Assembly (NCBI GenBank): GCA_013297995.1
Contig: JAAFJB010000013.1
Coordinates: forward strand, 1 to 55,532
Direction of reading: 5' to 3'
Origin: Chitinophagales bacterium
Lineage (GTDB): Bacteria; Bacteroidota; Bacteroidia; Chitinophagales; Chitinophagaceae
DNA length: 55,532 nt
Positions 8,714 through 17,003 of this stretch are shown in pieces. Positions within the stretch are counted from its first letter, which is position 1. The number at the start of each line of letters is the position of its first letter. Under the pieces are notes generated by a model. That model searched no databases and had not been told where the DNA came from. It worked only from the letters and a program-made list of their open reading frames with translations. A program made the translations under genes and the position numbers.

Positions 8714-9637
8714 ATGCCTATCGCCTCCTTCAAATCGCCAAGAAATATATTATTGGGTCAAGACAATAATGGTCTGGTACTTTTATTTGCCATTAACTCG
8801 CTTGTGTTTGTACTCATAAACTTTGTAAAAATCATTTATTATTTAAGCGATATTCCCATTGAATTTTTTTATAGCCAAATACTAGATTGGTTTACACTCT
8901 CTCCCATTCCTGAAACCCTTTTGAACAAACCGTGGACTTTTCTAGCTTATATGTTCACCCACAGCAGTATTTGGCAGCTTATTAGCACCCTACTCTGGTT
9001 ATGGGCTTTTGGTTTTATTTTACAGGATCTTGCGGGCAATACCAAGCTTATTCCCATTTACTTGTATGGAGGTTTTGTAGGTGCCATTGTTTTTGTGTTG
9101 ATGAATAATATTTTCCCAGGATTGGAGAAAAATCTATTGGTTACCGCCCCCATGCTGGGTGGTGGCGCTGCGGTAATGGCCCTTGCTGTTGCCACTACTA
9201 CCCTTGCCCCCGACTACCGAATTTTTCCCTTAATTAACGGTGGTATTCCACTCTGGGTACTTACATTAATTTTTGTTGCCATTGATTTTGCCACGCTTGC
9301 AGGCAGCAATGCAGGTATTGGAGCCGCACATTTAGCAGGTGCTGCCATTGGATTTTTATTTGTGAAGCAATTGCAGAAGGGGCGCGACTGGAGTGCTTGG
9401 ATGATTCAATTGGTGAATTGGCTGGACGATTTATTCAGTCCCGAAAAAAAACACCAGCAGAAAAAATTAGCTGAAAAACATTTTTACAGAGCCAACCGCA
9501 AACCTTATGAAAAAATTGCCCATATCACACAGCAGCGGCTCGATGAAATTCTCGATAAAATAAACCAGCATGGTTATTCGTTCTTAACAGATGAGGAAAA
9601 AGCTTTTTTACAAAAAGCAAGCGATGAAGACCTCTAA
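8714..9637 (+). CDS. Rhomboid-like pseudoprotease
   Basis: This aligns with the preceding rhomboid but has lost key residues. The GASGAV serine position is Gly151 (context GGGAAV). The second His and the Asn of the HxxxxHxxxN motif are Gln88 and Thr92. One His of that motif (H83) and the C-terminal His206 in AAHLAG remain. A cytosolic tail of about 90 charged residues follows the membrane core. The chosen ATG at 8714 leaves one base after the previous stop; a TTG at 8669 would overlap that gene. By analogy with iRhoms and derlins it may bind clients or modulate its active partner. That role is inference; the loss of catalytic residues is visible. Confidence 0.82.
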   Translation: MPIASFKSPRNILLGQDNNGLVLLFAINSLVFVLINFVKIIYYLSDIPIEFFYSQILDWFTLSPIPETLLNKPWTFLAYMFTHSSIWQLISTLLWLWAFGFILQDLAGNTKLIPIYLYGGFVGAIVFVLMNNIFPGLEKNLLVTAPMLGGGAAVMALAVATTTLAPDYRIFPLINGGIPLWVLTLIFVAIDFATLAGSNAGIGAAHLAGAAIGFLFVKQLQKGRDWSAWMIQLVNWLDDLFSPEKKHQQKKLAEKHFYRANRKPYEKIAHITQQRLDEILDKINQHGYSFLTDEEKAFLQKASDEDL

Positions 9638-9640
9638 AGC

Positions 9641-10756
9641 ATGAACAAAATTAAATTGGCAAGCCCCATAAAAAAAATACTGCTCCTACTTGGGTGTTTA
9701 CTATGTTTTGCCTTTTTAATTTCCTGCTTTAGCTACCGCATTCAACCAGAACAATTTATTGGAATTACTTATTTTGCACTCAGCTTTCCACTGCTGCTAT
9801 TGGCCATGGTATGCTGGTGTATTATTGCTGCTTTTTTATACAAAAGAGGGGGATTATTTTTTTTACTTCTATTACCCGCTTGGAAAAATATTTCCACTAC
9901 TGTTGCACTGCAAACAGCACCCCCATTTGTATTTGAAGCCAAGAAAAACAACCTACGCATCTTATCTTGGAATGTAAACGAATTTTTAATAGGGCATACC
10001 AACGATGCTATGTGGCAGGATAAACAAAATAAAATGCTTTCTTTCATTCAAAAATCGAATGCTGATATTCTTTGTTTTCAAGATTTTGTAAAAACACCAC
10101 CAGGCGAACACTTCAATATTGAAAAATATATCAGCGACTCACTTCACTATCCTTATTACTATTTTAGTGAAGATGGTATTGGCTACGGTACCATTATCTA
10201 TTCAAGATTTGCCATCAACAGTTATGGTCGCTTTAAATACACCGAAAAAGTGTATCCCGAAAGCCTTGCTTATATTGATGTACAAGTAAACAATCAGCCT
10301 ATTCGAATTTATAATACGCATTTAAGGTCGATGTACTTACACTATGCTAACCTGAATATTCACAATATCGGATACCCTGAATTTGTAAAAGAAGATACTG
10401 CATTTCTTTTCCATTCCTCCAGACTAGAGCGTCTTGAATATTTTGATAGAATTCACCACTCACAAGCTAAACTTATAAAAAAAGTGTTTGCCAGTAAGCA
10501 AACCCCCTTTGTATTTTGTGCTGATTTAAACTCCGTTCCTACCAGCTATGTTTACAACCATATTGGGAGAGGTCTCAACGACGCCTTTTTAAAAAAAGGT
10601 ACTGGTATTAGCGGCACCTATACAAAGTTCAACCCATTGGTTCGTATTGACTATATACTTACCTCGCCACCAATTAACGTACTTCAATACCATTCTCCAT
10701 CATTAGAACTGTCTGATCACTTCCCAATTTTAACAGACCTTCAAGTAGGCTACTGA
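9641..10756 (+). CDS. Membrane-anchored endonuclease/exonuclease/phosphatase family protein (first copy)
   Basis: Two or three N-terminal hydrophobic segments (residues about 10-80) precede an EEP (DNase I-like) domain. Visible motifs are LSWNVNEF, DILCFQDF, YNTHL, CADLNS and the C-terminal SDHFPIL. The metal-binding Glu of the usual LQE motif is Asp here (FQD), unlike the next gene. Members cleave phosphodiesters in nucleic acids or phospholipids, or remove phosphates. With the domain likely on the outer face of the inner membrane, a role on extracellular nucleic acid or lipid is plausible but unproven. It begins three bases after the rhomboid pseudoprotease gene, so it probably belongs to the same operon. 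Confidence 0.8.
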   Translation: MNKIKLASPIKKILLLLGCLLCFAFLISCFSYRIQPEQFIGITYFALSFPLLLLAMVCWCIIAAFLYKRGGLFFLLLLPAWKNISTTVALQTAPPFVFEAKKNNLRILSWNVNEFLIGHTNDAMWQDKQNKMLSFIQKSNADILCFQDFVKTPPGEHFNIEKYISDSLHYPYYYFSEDGIGYGTIIYSRFAINSYGRFKYTEKVYPESLAYIDVQVNNQPIRIYNTHLRSMYLHYANLNIHNIGYPEFVKEDTAFLFHSSRLERLEYFDRIHHSQAKLIKKVFASKQTPFVFCADLNSVPTSYVYNHIGRGLNDAFLKKGTGISGTYTKFNPLVRIDYILTSPPINVLQYHSPSLELSDHFPILTDLQVGY

Positions 10757-10765
10757 TTTTTTTTG

Positions 10766-10773
10766 TAATTTTA
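10766..10773 (+). promoter_or_regulatory. Possible -7 element directly before the second EEP gene
   Basis: TAATTTTA matches TAnnTTTG except the last base and ends four bases before the ATG at 10778. This is the same geometry as at rlmD. Confidence 0.3.
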
Positions 10774-10777
10774 TGCA

Positions 10778-11881
10778 ATGGGCAAGCATTGGGTGAGAAG
10801 AACTACCAAGACTATTTTTCTATCTATCAATATTTTTATTGGCCTATTATTTTTAATTGCTTGTTTATCTCCCTATATAAATCCGAATGATATTTGGTTG
10901 CACGGGTTCATGTCGCTCATTACTCCTTACTTAATTGTGTTATTAATTTTATTCATCCTGCTATGGTTAATCAGCAATCCTGTTTGGGCGCTACTTCCTT
11001 TACTTTGTTTGGTAGTTGGTTTTAAGCAAGTTGCTGTTGTATTTGCTTGGCATGGCAATTCGGGTTACAGCAAAAGAAAGTTAGAAAATAATATTCGCAT
11101 TGTTGACTGGAATGTACAGAGTTTTAATGGATTAACCAATGATGTAAATGCAAAAAAACTAGTGCGAACCGAAGTAGCATCCACTATTTTAAAAACCCAT
11201 CCAGATATTATTTGCCTTCAAGAATTTAACAGTGCGGCATCAGAAAATAATATTGCATTGTTTACGGCGTCTCACCCTTTTTATTATTTTTCGGCAGACC
11301 ATAAAGGAAAGGCAAGCGATTATAAATCGGGATGTATTATTTTTTCTAAATATCCTATCATTAATAGTGGTAAAATAGATTTCCCTACTGAAGAAAGCTT
11401 AATTTATACAGACCTTCTTAAAGGATCAGACACCATCCGTATTTTCACTACCCATCTGCAATCCTTCAAATTTAAGCGCCAAGATTATGCAGACATACAA
11501 AAAATAAAATCTTCCAACAATGCATCGCTGCATGCTTCAATAGGCATTATGAGAAAGATGAAAGCCGCTTATAAAAAAAGAGGAGTGCAGACAGATATGG
11601 TGGTGAAAGAGTTGGAGAAAAGTCCCTACCCTTTTTTAATCTGCGGAGATTTTAACGACGTGCCCAATTCTTATGCCTACTTTAAGATACGAGGAGATCG
11701 TCAAGACGCCTTCTTAAAAAAAGGTTTTGGTATTGGCAGAAGTTTTATTTCATTGGCACCTACTTTAAGAATCGACTATATCATGCCCAACAATCACTTT
11801 GAAGTGAAACAATTTGACATGGTAGATGAACACCTCAGTGATCATATCATGCTGCTGGCTGATATTCGTTTAAAAAAATAA
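10778..11881 (+). CDS. Membrane-anchored endonuclease/exonuclease/phosphatase family protein (second copy)
   Basis: A paralogue of the preceding gene with the same plan: N-terminal hydrophobic segments (residues about 13-80), then an EEP domain. It has the canonical residues VDWNVQSF, IICLQEF, FTTHL, CGDFND and SDHIML, so the active site looks complete. The shared phrase DAFLKKG near the C-terminus of both proteins shows they are duplicates. It is probably a phosphodiesterase or phosphatase acting outside the cytoplasm; the substrate is unknown. The gene lies 21 bases after the first copy and 15 bases before cysS. Confidence 0.82.
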   Translation: MGKHWVRRTTKTIFLSINIFIGLLFLIACLSPYINPNDIWLHGFMSLITPYLIVLLILFILLWLISNPVWALLPLLCLVVGFKQVAVVFAWHGNSGYSKRKLENNIRIVDWNVQSFNGLTNDVNAKKLVRTEVASTILKTHPDIICLQEFNSAASENNIALFTASHPFYYFSADHKGKASDYKSGCIIFSKYPIINSGKIDFPTEESLIYTDLLKGSDTIRIFTTHLQSFKFKRQDYADIQKIKSSNNASLHASIGIMRKMKAAYKKRGVQTDMVVKELEKSPYPFLICGDFNDVPNSYAYFKIRGDRQDAFLKKGFGIGRSFISLAPTLRIDYIMPNNHFEVKQFDMVDEHLSDHIMLLADIRLKK

Positions 11882-11883
11882 AA

Positions 11884-11891
11884 TACCTTCG
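11884..11891 (+). promoter_or_regulatory. Possible -7 element directly before cysS
   Basis: TACCTTCG resembles TAnnTTTG with one mismatch and ends five bases before the ATG at 11897. Confidence 0.3.
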
Positions 11892-11896
11892 CCTTC

Positions 11897-13402
11897 ATGT
11901 TGCTAAAAGTTTATAACTCACTTACCCGTAAAAAAGAAGTTTTTGTACCACTTAACCCACCCTATGTGGGAATATATGTATGCGGACCAACCGTAAGTGG
12001 TGAGAGCCACTTAGGCCATACCCGCCCCTATATTACATTTGATGTATTGTTTCGCTACCTAACTTACTTGGGTTATAAAGTACGTTATGTTCGCAATATT
12101 ACCGATGCTGGTCACTTTGAAGAAGAAGGAAGGGAAGCAGAGGACAAAATTAGCACCAAAGCCACGCTGGAAAAACTAGAGCCGATGGAGTTGGTACAGA
12201 AATACACCAATCTCTTTCATTGGGCCATGAGCCAATTAAACAACCTGGCTCCTAGCATTGAGCCTACTGCAACGGGACATATTGTGGAGCAGATAGAGAT
12301 GATTAAAAAAATAATTGCGGATGGGTATGCTTATGAATCCAATGGCTCCGTTTATTTTGATGTAGAAAAATACAATACCGATTACTCTGCAAAAAATCAA
12401 CCCTATGGTATTCTCAGCGGCAGGGTATTGGAAGATCAGGTTGAAAGTACAAGGGCGCTAGACAATCAAGCAGAAAAACACAATAAAAGCGATTTTGCTC
12501 TCTGGAAAAATGCGCCACCAGAACATATCATGCGCTGGCAAAGTCCCTGGGGTGAAGGATTCCCAGGATGGCATATAGAATGTTCTGCCATGAGTAGCAA
12601 ATACCTAGGAGATGAATTTGACATTCATGGGGGCGGAATGGATCTACAGTTTCCGCACCACGAGTGTGAGATAGCGCAAAGCACTGTTTGCAACCATAAA
12701 ATGCCCGCGCGTTTTTGGATGCACAATAATATGATTACCATCAACGGAAAAAAGATGGGAAAGAGTTATAATAATGTAATAAAACTTACCGAATTATTCA
12801 GTGGTAACCATCCACTGCTTACCCAAGCTTATGCGCCATCAACCGTACGGTTTTTTATATTACAGTCGCAGTACAGAAGCCAGCTCGATTTTGGCAATGA
12901 GGGATTGCAAGCCAGTGAAAAAGGATTGCGCAGAATGATGGAAGCATTTGAATGGCTGATGGCTCAAAATAATATTGGCAGCAGTGAGCCCACAGATGAT
13001 TCGCTCAACGAAAAAGTAGTGAAGCTGGTAGCAGAATTTGATGAATTCATGAATGATGATATTAATACAGCCAAAGTAATTGCCAATATTTTTGAATTAG
13101 TTCCCATTATTAATTCCATCAAAGACAAGCATATAGCAGTACACGCACTTAGTACTGATACAGTGGCATTGCTGAAAAAGCAATTGCAGCATTATATCAT
13201 TGATATTTTAGGATTGCAGGGCAGCAAATCTAACCACAACAATAAACTAGAGGGGGTACTCCAACTACTCATTAATATTCGCAAGGAAGCCAAGGGCAGG
13301 AAAGACTTTGTAACCAGTGATAAAATTAGGAATGAATTGTTAGCACTGGGAGTGCAATTGAAAGACGAGAAAGATGGTGAAATAAGCTATACCATTGATT
13401 AG
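11897..13402 (+). CDS. cysS: Cysteinyl-tRNA synthetase
   Basis: A class I aminoacyl-tRNA synthetase that charges tRNA-Cys. The first zinc-ligand cysteine is in YVCGPT (C29). The HIGH-equivalent signature is HLGH (residues 38-41), other zinc-site residues are in WHIECSAMS and FPHHECE, and the KMSKS-equivalent is KMGKS (about residue 285). A helical DALR-type anticodon-binding region follows. Length 501 is normal. The ATG at 11897 starts exactly where the family begins. It converges on recO with only 17 bases between the stop codons. Confidence 0.95.
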   Translation: MLLKVYNSLTRKKEVFVPLNPPYVGIYVCGPTVSGESHLGHTRPYITFDVLFRYLTYLGYKVRYVRNITDAGHFEEEGREAEDKISTKATLEKLEPMELVQKYTNLFHWAMSQLNNLAPSIEPTATGHIVEQIEMIKKIIADGYAYESNGSVYFDVEKYNTDYSAKNQPYGILSGRVLEDQVESTRALDNQAEKHNKSDFALWKNAPPEHIMRWQSPWGEGFPGWHIECSAMSSKYLGDEFDIHGGGMDLQFPHHECEIAQSTVCNHKMPARFWMHNNMITINGKKMGKSYNNVIKLTELFSGNHPLLTQAYAPSTVRFFILQSQYRSQLDFGNEGLQASEKGLRRMMEAFEWLMAQNNIGSSEPTDDSLNEKVVKLVAEFDEFMNDDINTAKVIANIFELVPIINSIKDKHIAVHALSTDTVALLKKQLQHYIIDILGLQGSKSNHNNKLEGVLQLLINIRKEAKGRKDFVTSDKIRNELLALGVQLKDEKDGEISYTID

Positions 13403-13419
13403 TACTTAGCGTTTATTAA

Positions 13420-14157
13420 TTAAGATAATAATTCCTGCAAAATGGCATAGGTTTTCATCTTGCCAAAATTAGAAATATGCAGTGATAAATATAGTTGATA
13501 GGCTTCAAGCAACTGTCGTCTTATTTGCTGATTGAGTTGAATATTTTCCAGCTCATTGTAAAATGTTAGATTGGAAATATCGGATGTGGTTCTCGCCAAT
13601 TGTCCCTCTAAAAAATAAGGATGCAAGGGTTTCTCGGCCACAAATATTCCTTCTTGTAAATCTATTATTGGTGTAGAATCACTATAATCACCTTGTAATT
13701 GAAAGCCCAGCTCTGCTGCTAAATGTAGGGTAAAATACAGCGGTAAATTTGCGGCTAAGCTACCATTGGCTTTATCTAGTTGCTTCAGCGTGTCTTCTAT
13801 CAAATAAAATAATTCAGGGTTGGCTTCGGGTTGCTTTAAACTGTGTTGCAGCAATTCCATTACATACATAGCAACGGTATGCTTTACCACATCAAACAAA
13901 ACAGCTTGATACATATAGCTCCAACGGTACTCTTTAATGAATTGCAATTGCTTTAATTCATTGTGGTGTACTTCCAATTCTAAAATAGCAGAAGGTTGAA
14001 AATAACTGGCTTTGCCAGCAGAAGTCTTGGTGCTTTGCCTTACCCCTTTTACAATATATTGTTGTATACCAAATAGTTCGGTATAAATACTGGTAATAAT
14101 ACTGGTATCCCCATATTTTACAGTACGCAGTACAACCCCTCTGGTAGCATGAATCAT
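13420..14157 (-). CDS. recO: DNA repair protein RecO
   Basis: RecO helps RecR load RecA onto SSB-coated single-stranded DNA in gap repair. The N-terminal OB fold is seen in GVVLRTVKYGDTSIIT and the following KGVRQ. A helical C-terminal domain of about 160 residues follows. The Cys4 zinc motif of some RecO proteins is absent here. The length of 245 is typical. The start ATG is the first codon of the family's conserved opening segment. It lies downstream of the desaturase gene in the same direction, with a 29-base gap. Confidence 0.88.
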   Translation of the reverse strand: MIHATRGVVLRTVKYGDTSIITSIYTELFGIQQYIVKGVRQSTKTSAGKASYFQPSAILELEVHHNELKQLQFIKEYRWSYMYQAVLFDVVKHTVAMYVMELLQHSLKQPEANPELFYLIEDTLKQLDKANGSLAANLPLYFTLHLAAELGFQLQGDYSDSTPIIDLQEGIFVAEKPLHPYFLEGQLARTTSDISNLTFYNELENIQLNQQIRRQLLEAYQLYLSLHISNFGKMKTYAILQELLS

Positions 14158-14186
14158 ATTCTGAGGGTTAAAACAAATAGAACGAA

Positions 14187-14969
14187 TTAAACCATAATGG
14201 CTTCTGGAATATTACTGGCTTTTTCTTTAGGAAGAACAGCCGGAATAAGTTGTATAATACCTACTGCGTGTAATCCTCTCATGAAGAAAAAAGTAAGATC
14301 AAATTCAAACCATTTCTTTGCAAAATTAGCGTCATCTTTTGCAAAGTGGTGATTGTTCTGAAACAATTCGCCCATGAGTAAAATACCCCAAGGTGAGCTA
14401 TTTTTTGAATGATCACCGTTGTTGAAATTACTGTAGCCATACTTATGCCCACACCAATTTACAATAGCTCCTTGAATGGGACCCATTAAAAAATGAATGG
14501 GCAGCAACAGATACCACCAAGCATTGGGAGCAAAATAATAGTAGAAAGCAATATAGCTGGCCATAAAAACAAGGCGGGTAAGCGGATGGTGCCCGAACTT
14601 ATCTAACTTATCCCATACGGGTAGATAGTCTTTTGTAAATTTAGGATCTGGCAAATTCTTTCCCGTTAAAAAGCCTCTAAATATTAAGATGGTACTCTGC
14701 ATCATTTGATATACATCTTTAAAAAAATGCGGAGAATGTGGATCATGTTCCGTATCACTAAATTCATGGTGCATCCGATGCATAACACCATAGGCTCGAG
14801 GCACTAAATAAGAGGATCCTTGCACAAACCAAGTGCTTAGATAAAAGAAACGCTCCCAGTTTTTGCTGGTGGTATACATTTTATGAGAAGCAAAACGGTG
14901 CAGAAAAAAGGAGTGAAAAAACAGAGATCCAAACCAGTGCAATGCAAAAAATAGTAAGACAGCTACCAT
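14187..14969 (-). CDS. Membrane fatty acid desaturase (acyl-CoA desaturase type)
   Basis: A di-iron membrane desaturase that introduces a cis double bond into a fatty acyl chain and adjusts membrane fluidity. The three histidine boxes are HRFASH (residues 24-29), HRMHH (64-68) and NNHH (about 207), with an extra HK in WCGHKYG. Hydrophobic segments lie at the N-terminus and around residues 130-160. At 260 residues it is shorter than many delta-9 desaturases, but nothing essential appears to be missing. The 89-base gap to pheS shows no strong terminator. Confidence 0.88.
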   Translation of the reverse strand: MVAVLLFFALHWFGSLFFHSFFLHRFASHKMYTTSKNWERFFYLSTWFVQGSSYLVPRAYGVMHRMHHEFSDTEHDPHSPHFFKDVYQMMQSTILIFRGFLTGKNLPDPKFTKDYLPVWDKLDKFGHHPLTRLVFMASYIAFYYYFAPNAWWYLLLPIHFLMGPIQGAIVNWCGHKYGYSNFNNGDHSKNSSPWGILLMGELFQNNHHFAKDDANFAKKWFEFDLTFFFMRGLHAVGIIQLIPAVLPKEKASNIPEAIMV

Positions 14970-15058
14970 GAACTAATAATTTAAGTTTTGTAAGGTAAGA
15001 GATTATACAATACACTTAACAATTATTTACCATCTTTCAACATAATCAGCCCTTCACA

Positions 15059-16114
15059 TTAAACAACGCCCGTAAACTGCTTTAGAAAGCGGATATCATT
15101 TTGAGAATAAAGTCGCAAGTCGTTTACTTGGTATTTTAACTGGGTAATTCTTTCTACGCCCATACCAAAGGCAAATCCCGTGTATTTATTGGCATCAATT
15201 CCAAAATTCTCCAGCACTTTTGGGTGCACCATACCACTTCCTAATATCTCTACCCATCCAGTATGTTTACAAATATTACATCCTTTTCCAGCACAGATTA
15301 AACAACTGATGTCCATTTCTGCACTGGGTTCTGTAAAGGGAAAATAACTGGGTCTGAACCTCACTTTTACGTTTTTACCAAACATTTCTTGCACAAAAAA
15401 GTAGAGGGTTTGTTTCAGATCGGCAAAGCTCACATTTTCATCAATATACAATCCTTCTACCTGATGAAAAAAGCAATGTGCGCGCGCGCTGATGGTTTCG
15501 TTTCTATATACTTTACCGGGACAAATTACCCGAATCGGTGGTTTCTGTGTTTCCATTACCCTTGCCTGAACACTGCTCGTATGGGTGCGCAACAGCCAGG
15601 TTGGCCCGTTGCCATCTATTGGTTTTTTAATATAGAAAGTATCTTGCATATCTCTTGCAGGATGGTCTTCTGGAAGGTTCATTGCTCCAAAATTATGCCA
15701 GTCGTCTTCTATCTCTGGCCCTTCCGCAACGGCAAAGCCGAGTCGCTTAAAAATAGCTACCATTTCGTTTTTTACCAAACTGAGGGGATGTCTGCTTCCA
15801 ACAGATACCGAATCACCTGGAAGGGATAAATCATCTTTGCTATGAGAGCTTGGAGCCTGCACTTTTGCAGCCATATTATCGCCCTGCAAAGCGTCTAACT
15901 TGGCTTCTGCAAAGAGTTTGAATTCATTCAGCAACTGTCCAAATGCCTTTTTCTGTTCATTGGGAACCTGCTTTATTTCACCCATGATTTGCTTTACCAA
16001 ACCCTTAGTACCCAGCCACTTAATGCGAAAAAGTTCTACTTCTTCTGCATTTAAAGCGGTGAAAGCAGCCATTTCAGCCTTATACCCATCTATTTGTTGC
16101 AATAAAGATTCCAT
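15059..16114 (-). CDS. pheS: Phenylalanyl-tRNA synthetase alpha subunit
   Basis: The catalytic alpha subunit of the (alpha-beta)2 class II synthetase. An N-terminal coiled-coil region (residues 1-90) precedes the catalytic core, with HTSSVQARVM, FHQVEG (motif 2 region) and GMGVERIT (motif 3). A four-cysteine insert, CLICAGKGCNIC, precedes the conserved GWVEILGSGMVHP; this insert occurs in many bacterial PheS. Length 351 is normal. pheT is not in the window. It is divergently transcribed from the DUF4290 gene. Confidence 0.95.
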   Translation of the reverse strand: MESLLQQIDGYKAEMAAFTALNAEEVELFRIKWLGTKGLVKQIMGEIKQVPNEQKKAFGQLLNEFKLFAEAKLDALQGDNMAAKVQAPSSHSKDDLSLPGDSVSVGSRHPLSLVKNEMVAIFKRLGFAVAEGPEIEDDWHNFGAMNLPEDHPARDMQDTFYIKKPIDGNGPTWLLRTHTSSVQARVMETQKPPIRVICPGKVYRNETISARAHCFFHQVEGLYIDENVSFADLKQTLYFFVQEMFGKNVKVRFRPSYFPFTEPSAEMDISCLICAGKGCNICKHTGWVEILGSGMVHPKVLENFGIDANKYTGFAFGMGVERITQLKYQVNDLRLYSQNDIRFLKQFTGVV

Positions 16115-16118
16115 GCGG

Positions 16119-16126
16119 CGAAGATA
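16119..16126 (-). promoter_or_regulatory. Possible -7 element directly before pheS
   Basis: On the minus strand TATCTTCG, close to TAnnTTTG, ends four bases before the pheS ATG. Confidence 0.3.
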
Positions 16127-16177
16127 AAAAGGAAGATTGAAAACATATTTAAAATCTACTACAAGGCGCAGTTTACC

Positions 16178-16185
16178 TATATTTG
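16178..16185 (+). promoter_or_regulatory. -7 element upstream of the DUF4290 gene
   Basis: TATATTTG is a perfect TAnnTTTG match located 22 bases before the ATG at 16208, leaving a short untranslated leader. No clear -33 TTG is visible. Confidence 0.45.
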
Positions 16186-16207
16186 TTGTTGCAATAAGCT
16201 ATTTTAC

Positions 16208-16984
16208 ATGGAATACAATACCTCCAGAAACTATCTGGGAATGAAAGAATACGGCCGGCACGTACAAAAGATGGTAACTTATTTGCTTACCATTGAAGAT
16301 CGTAGCAAAAGACAACAGCAGACACAATCGGTAATAGAGTTGATGGGCTTCCTAAATCCGCATTTAAAAAATGTGGAAGATTTCCGTCACAAACTATGGG
16401 ATCATCTTTTTTTCATCAGTGATTTCACATTAGATGTTGAAAGTCCCTATCCCATTCCACAAAAAGAAACGTATAAACTAAAGCCCGAACCACTACCTTA
16501 CCCTAAGCGTCATCCCAAATATGCGCATCTTGGTAAGAACCTAGAAGTGGTAATTGACAAGGCTCTGAAAGAAGAAGATCCTGAGAAAAAAGTAGGTTTC
16601 GCCAATGCTATTGCCTACTACATGAAATTGTCTTATAGCAACTGGCATAAAGAATTGGTTCACGACGAAGCCATTCGTTCTGAATTGAACAATATTACGG
16701 GTGGTGAACTTGAGTTCAGCAATACCCCATTCATCAAACACCGAAACCAGAATTTTGAGCGCGACGAATACCCTGCACGCAGCGGTGGAAGATGGCAACA
16801 AAATTTTGGTGGCAGAAATAATAGAAATGCAGGTGGTGGTCAACGCAACGATCGCAATGCGGGTGGCAGAAGCAGCAACAACAATAGAAATATTCAAGGA
16901 GGGCAGCGCAATGATACCCGCAATAACAGTGGGCTTCGCAACGACCGAAATCCCAGTGGGAATGGTTTTAAAAAGCGTTATTAA
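16208..16984 (+). CDS. DUF4290 protein with a Gly/Arg/Asn-rich tail
   Basis: The first 175 or so residues are mostly helical and match the Bacteroidota family DUF4290, recognisable from the opening MEYNTSRNYLGMKEYG and the NVEDFRHKLWDHLF stretch. The function of the family is not known to me. From about residue 185 the protein is disordered and low-complexity, rich in Gly, Asn and Arg, with repeated QRND, RNAGG and NNRN units. Such RGG-like tails often bind RNA in other proteins, which is only a hint here. It is 19 bases upstream of murA, so the two are probably cotranscribed. Confidence 0.8.
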   Translation: MEYNTSRNYLGMKEYGRHVQKMVTYLLTIEDRSKRQQQTQSVIELMGFLNPHLKNVEDFRHKLWDHLFFISDFTLDVESPYPIPQKETYKLKPEPLPYPKRHPKYAHLGKNLEVVIDKALKEEDPEKKVGFANAIAYYMKLSYSNWHKELVHDEAIRSELNNITGGELEFSNTPFIKHRNQNFERDEYPARSGGRWQQNFGGRNNRNAGGGQRNDRNAGGRSSNNNRNIQGGQRNDTRNNSGLRNDRNPSGNGFKKRY

Positions 16985-17003
16985 AATTTAGCATCAACTA
17001 TTC

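Noticed and set aside
13403..13419. Shared bidirectional terminator between cysS and recO
   Set aside because: Only 17 bases separate the stops and no stable hairpin with a T tract can be drawn.
5100..16200. Various antisense frames of 60-150 codons opposite rlmD, pheS, murA and others
   Set aside because: All are embedded in strongly supported genes and show no domain signatures or plausible starts of their own.
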